Shown: one piece after another, positions 60,423 to 64,000 of the stretch | Numbering within the stretch: position 1 is the first letter of the stretch | Layout: every line of letters begins with the position of its first letter | NCBI RefSeq assembly: GCF_900129325.1 | Contig: NZ_FQUP01000004.1 | Location: 124,001-188,000, forward strand | Direction of reading: 5' to 3' | Source: Kaistia soli DSM 19436 | Lineage (GTDB): Bacteria > Pseudomonadota > Alphaproteobacteria > Rhizobiales > Kaistiaceae | DNA length: 64,000 bases | The notes under the pieces: model-generated | Database searches by the model: none | What the model was told of the DNA's origin: nothing | The model's input: the letters and a program-made list of their open reading frames with translations, nothing else | Made by a program: the position numbers and the translations under genes

Positions 60423-62233
60423 GCTGATGTCCTCCCGGACGGAAGCGAGGCCGCGCGCGGCAGCTCGCCCTCTCCCTCATTGCCGTTGTCCCCGTCCTCT
60501 TTGGGAAGGTCGGCGGTCGTCCGCGTCAGCGCGTGGACGGCGCTGCGCAGGGTCGGAAAGATCTCGAACCCGAGTTCGTCGAAGCCGTGTTGATCGCGCC
60601 AATGAAGCCACTCCGTGCGCCGGCCAGCGCCAACAATCCGGATGCCGCGGGAGCCGAGCGCGCCAGCGATATCGCGCAAAGTGAACAGGCCGCTGACGTC
60701 GATCCGCGTCATCGGCAGCAGGTCGATCACCACCGCGCGAGGCGGCGTGGGACTTGCGGCCACAGCCGCCAGAAGCGCCTTGCGGAAATGCCCGGTGTTG
60801 AAGAATACCAGCGGCCCGTTGAAGCGCAGGATCACCACCCCCGGCACCGGGCGCGCCGTCGCGTGGCGGGAGAGCGCATGGAAGCCGGCCATCCCCGTCA
60901 TGAGGCCGAGCTCATCGAGGCTCGGGCGCGCGGTCAGATGGATGAAGCGGAGCAGCGCCAGTACGACGGCGAACAGCACACCGCGCGTTATGCCGAGCCC
61001 GACGACGCCGAATGTCGCCAACAGCGAGATGGCCGCCTCGACAGGGTCGGCCCGCCAGATGAGACGAAGGGTCTTCAGATCAATCAGCGACAGGCCGGCA
61101 AAGACCAGTACCGCGCCGAGCGCGGCCAGCGGCACGTAGCGAAGCGGCGCCGTAAAGACCAGCAGCACGACACCGACGATCAGCGCCGCGATGAGACCGG
61201 TAAGCCGCGTCCGGCTGCCATTGGCGTCGCCCACGGCCGTGCGTGAATCCGCTCCGCTGATCGCGAAGGTCTGGCAGAGGCTTGCCACGAGATTGCATGC
61301 GCCAAGCGCCGCGAACTCCTGGTCGGCGTCCACCTCATAGCCGTTCTTGGCGGCAAAGGATTGGGCCGAAAAGATGAGGCTCGCATAGCTGACCAACGCG
61401 AGCGCGGCAGCATTCGGCAGCAGATCGGGCAAGTCAGCGAACCCCGCATTGGGAAAAGCCAGATCCGGCAGGCCGCTGGGCACGGGTCCGAGCGTGGCGA
61501 GGCCCATCCGGTCAAGGCCGAGCAATGCCACGGCGGCCGCGGCCAGCGCCATGGCCACGATGCCGGACGGGAGAGCCGGCAAGATGCGTGGCAGCAGGCC
61601 GACGACGAGCAGCGCAGCCAGCCCGATCATGACAGCCATCGGCACAGCCTCATGGGCGCGCCGTATTGTCTCGAGCGCGATCGCCAGGCCATGGCTTTCC
61701 AGCTTGATGCCGGTGAGCTTGCCGAGCTGGCCGAGGATGATCGTCAAAGCGATGCCGTTGAGCAGGCCCACCAGAATGGGCTTCGACAGGAAGTCGGCCA
61801 GCGCCCCAAGCCGCATCAAACTGGCCACGATGCAGATCAGCCCGGCGATCAGCGTGAGCATGCCGGCAAGCGCCGCATAGCGAGCGGGATCACCAAGTGC
61901 GAGTGGCGCGACAGCGGCGGCCAGCACTGCGCAGGTGGCGGCATCCGGCCCGACGATCATCTGTCGCGAAGAGCCAAAGACGACATAAACAAGCGGCGGC
62001 ACGAAGCAGGCATAGAGGCCATATTCGGGACGGAAGCCGGCGAGTTCGGAATAGGCGATGCCGACGGGAATCGCGACCGCCGCCACGGCGATGCCCGCCC
62101 TGAGATCGGCCGGGAAGTCCGCACGATCATAGCGACGGAGTTCGCCGATGCCAGGCGCCCAGCGAGCGAGCAGGGCGGCAGCGCCGGAAGCGTGGCGGAC
62201 GTCGTCCGCTTTGATCTCGCCGCGACTGATCAT
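60419..62233 (-). CDS. SulP-family anion transporter with STAS domain
   Basis: A 604-aa inner-membrane carrier. N-terminal core: DLRAGIAVAAVAIPVGIAYSELAGFRPEYGLYACFVPPLVYVVFGSSRQMIVGPDAATCAVLA, with about 12-14 helices in all; QTFAISGADSRTAVGDANGSRTRLTG is the conserved substrate loop. A C-terminal STAS domain follows (GVVILRFNGPLVFFNTGHFRKALL, VIDLLPMTRIDVSG with a potential phospho-serine). Substrates in the family are sulfate, bicarbonate or dicarboxylates. Start 62233 overlaps the RND gene by ATGA. The tail (DLPKEDGDNGNEGEGELPRA) is acidic. Confidence 0.9.
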   Translation of the reverse strand: MISRGEIKADDVRHASGAAALLARWAPGIGELRRYDRADFPADLRAGIAVAAVAIPVGIAYSELAGFRPEYGLYACFVPPLVYVVFGSSRQMIVGPDAATCAVLAAAVAPLALGDPARYAALAGMLTLIAGLICIVASLMRLGALADFLSKPILVGLLNGIALTIILGQLGKLTGIKLESHGLAIALETIRRAHEAVPMAVMIGLAALLVVGLLPRILPALPSGIVAMALAAAAVALLGLDRMGLATLGPVPSGLPDLAFPNAGFADLPDLLPNAAALALVSYASLIFSAQSFAAKNGYEVDADQEFAALGACNLVASLCQTFAISGADSRTAVGDANGSRTRLTGLIAALIVGVVLLVFTAPLRYVPLAALGAVLVFAGLSLIDLKTLRLIWRADPVEAAISLLATFGVVGLGITRGVLFAVVLALLRFIHLTARPSLDELGLMTGMAGFHALSRHATARPVPGVVILRFNGPLVFFNTGHFRKALLAAVAASPTPPRAVVIDLLPMTRIDVSGLFTLRDIAGALGSRGIRIVGAGRRTEWLHWRDQHGFDELGFEIFPTLRSAVHALTRTTADLPKEDGDNGNEGEGELPRAASLPSGRTSA

Positions 62234-64000
62234 GCCGCAACTCCCGCCGGCGGGACCGCTGTCGCAGCGGGCGGAGGCGTCGCTTCGGCTGCCTTCTTGT
62301 CCCGCTTCAGGCCATAGAAGGTCGAATAGAGCACCGGCACCAGCACCATGGTGAGAAGCGTGCCGTAGGTGAGGCCCGCCATGATGACGACGGCGAGGCC
62401 AACCCAGAAGACGTCCGATAGCAGCGGGATCACGCCGAGAACCGTGGTTCCGGCCGCCAGCAGCACGGGCCTCAGCCGCGAGACGGCGGCCTCGACCGTC
62501 GCATCGTAACGTGTCAGCCCGCGGTCGACGCCGGCATTGATCTCGTCCAGCAGCACGAGCCCGTTCTTGATCATCATGCCAGCCAGGCTCATCGCGGCGA
62601 GGAGGGCCACGAAGCCGAAGGGCACGCCGGTGATGAGCAGGCCAAAGATGACCCCGGCGAGCGCGAAGGGAATGGTGAGCGCGATGACGAGCGGCGGGCG
62701 CAGCGAATTGAACAGCGCGACCATGATGAAGATCGTGATCGCGAGTGCCGGGATGGCGCCTGGCAGCAGCGAGGCCTGGCTCTTTGAGCTGTTTTCCTGT
62801 TCGCCGCCCCATTCCATGCCGTAGCCGGCGGGAAGAGGCAGCGCCTCGATCTTCGCCTTCACATCCTGGTAAAGCGTCGGGAAAGTCTGTCCGAGCGCTG
62901 GATTGGCCTGCACCGTCAGGGTGCGCCGACGGTCGTAACGGGCGATCACCGCCTCCTGCGGCGCGACGGCCACGCTGTCGACAACCTGCGCCAGCGGCAC
63001 CGACTGCGTGCTGGCGATGCCGCGCACGCCGAGGACGTCGATATCGCCGGGACGGTCTCGCTCGCTGGCGACGTTGCGCATGACGATCGGGACGAGCTCG
63101 TCGCCATCGCGGAATGTACCGATCGGCAGCCCGTCATAGGTGCGGCGGGTCGTGCGGGCGAGGTCCTCCCGGGTGATCCCGGCCCAGGCTGCGCGCACGG
63201 GATTGTAGTCGGGGCGGACTTCCAGCACCGCCTGTCGCCAGTCGGTCTGCATCAATCCCGCATAGGGGCTCGCCCTGACGATTGCCAGCACCTGGTCTCC
63301 GAGGCCGCGCAATACCGCCGGGCTCGCATCGCCCGGCCCGCTCAGCCGCAGCTCGAACTTCCACGTATCGCCAGGTCCGACGGCGAACTTGCGTAGCGGG
63401 GTCAGCGCCGTCGGGAAATTCTGGGCAAGCCAAGGCTGCAGCTCGGCAATCAGGCCGTCGATTTCTCCGAGGTCATGGACGTTGACGACGAGCTGGCCAT
63501 AGGCCGAATTCTGCGCCTCAGGCTCGACCGGAAGGTAGAAGCGCGGTGGGCCGGCCCCGACGAAGGTCGCGACCTCGGCAACGCGCGGATCGGCACGCAG
63601 ATGTTCATCGATCGCGGCGAGGTCCGCCGAGACACGCTCGATGCGCGTCCCCTCCGGCATCCAGTAATCGACCATGAACTTGGTCATCGCCGCGTCGGGG
63701 AAGAAGAGCTTGGTGACACCGCCGAACGATCCGAGCGCTGCGACAAGCACCGCGAACGCGATGGCGATCGTCGCGAAGCGGAAGCGGATGGCGAGATGCA
63801 GCAGACCGCGGAAGGTGTTGAAGAACGGGCCGCCGAAGGCTTCCGCGCTGGCATTCTTGGCCGGCTTCAGCATCGCGATGCATTGCAGCGGCGTGACCGT
63901 GACCGAGAGGACCCAGGAGACCAGCAGCGAGATCGCGACGACGGAAAAGAGGCTCGCGCAATATTCCCCGGCGCTCTCCTCGGAGGCGAAGATCGGATAG
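62230..64000 (-). CDS. RND-family efflux transporter permease, C-terminal part (cut by window end)
   Basis: 590 codons are in the window and the frame is open to the edge; upstream residues read YPIFASEESAGEYCASLF and SWVLSVTVTPLQCIAML, so the gene continues beyond 64000. Periplasmic docking/porter domains and the second membrane half are present (ALAITIFIMVALFNSLRPPLVIALTIPFALAGVIFGLLITGVPFGF, GMMIKNGLVLLDEINAGVDRG, VLLAAGTTVLGVIPLLSDVFWVGLAV). An HAE1/heavy-metal-type inner-membrane proton-driven pump. Membrane-fusion and outer-membrane partners would lie outside the window. Confidence 0.9.
   Translation of the reverse strand, partial: YPIFASEESAGEYCASLFSVVAISLLVSWVLSVTVTPLQCIAMLKPAKNASAEAFGGPFFNTFRGLLHLAIRFRFATIAIAFAVLVAALGSFGGVTKLFFPDAAMTKFMVDYWMPEGTRIERVSADLAAIDEHLRADPRVAEVATFVGAGPPRFYLPVEPEAQNSAYGQLVVNVHDLGEIDGLIAELQPWLAQNFPTALTPLRKFAVGPGDTWKFELRLSGPGDASPAVLRGLGDQVLAIVRASPYAGLMQTDWRQAVLEVRPDYNPVRAAWAGITREDLARTTRRTYDGLPIGTFRDGDELVPIVMRNVASERDRPGDIDVLGVRGIASTQSVPLAQVVDSVAVAPQEAVIARYDRRRTLTVQANPALGQTFPTLYQDVKAKIEALPLPAGYGMEWGGEQENSSKSQASLLPGAIPALAITIFIMVALFNSLRPPLVIALTIPFALAGVIFGLLITGVPFGFVALLAAMSLAGMMIKNGLVLLDEINAGVDRGLTRYDATVEAAVSRLRPVLLAAGTTVLGVIPLLSDVFWVGLAVVIMAGLTYGTLLTMVLVPVLYSTFYGLKRDKKAAEATPPPAATAVPPAGVAA

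Overview
The window is high-GC, densely packed DNA from an alphaproteobacterium, most likely Hyphomicrobiales (Rhizobiales). The signs are many periplasmic-binding-protein ABC importers, a NikKMLQO metal importer, a bo3-type quinol oxidase, ACS-type MFS and UTRA-type GntR proteins, and operons whose genes overlap by ATGA or GTGA. I cannot name the genus. I found no tRNA, rRNA or CRISPR, and only a decayed scrap of an IS3-type element.

Layout. 1-45: start of an exonuclease III-like gene leaving the window. 188-10537: carbohydrate island with a GntR/UTRA regulator, FGGY kinase and class I aldolase on one side, and divergently a DhaK-DhaL kinase, a ribose-type ABC importer, a ROK-like protein whose motifs are in circularly permuted order, and a HAD phosphatase. 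10538-11939: decayed stretch with an IS3 orfA remnant and a small secreted-protein gene with an amber codon at position 3. 11940-16616: a membrane stress-type protein, a NikR-like regulator that has lost the nickel ligands, a perfect NikR operator, and nikKMLQO. 17053-21069: cyoABCD quinol oxidase. 21239-28911: LuxR-type regulator, AspT-type exchanger with a truncated amide hydrolase, a small DUF2158-like protein, and an AraC regulator divergent from a cupin/CMD/esterase operon. 29077-33798: second sugar ABC importer with two permeases. 34367-37663: autotransporter whose passenger begins with a pepsin-like two-DTG domain. 37893-40142: MFS transporter and exonuclease III. 40380-59108: large catabolic island. 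59291-64000: PPK2, an 80-aa protein, a SulP transporter and an RND pump running off the window.

How the genes fit together. The 40.4-59.1 kb island is the most system-like part. A Dpp-type importer is co-transcribed with two tandem DUF6282-type amidohydrolases and an allantoinase-like cyclic amidohydrolase, then a soluble GAF-domain histidine kinase and NarL-type regulator. Facing it is an operon encoding a BMP-type (nucleoside/purine class) importer with a RutB-like cysteine hydrolase and a RidA protein inserted between the binding-protein and ATPase genes. A TetR gene lies upstream, and two matching palindromes sit before that operon. I read the island as a ureide or N-heterocycle scavenging system of unknown substrate (inference).

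The first island looks like import and phosphorylation of a short-chain sugar or sugar alcohol, cleaved by the aldolase. In all four importer operons a GC-rich stem-loop follows the binding-protein gene, which would fit raised binding-protein output relative to the membrane components.
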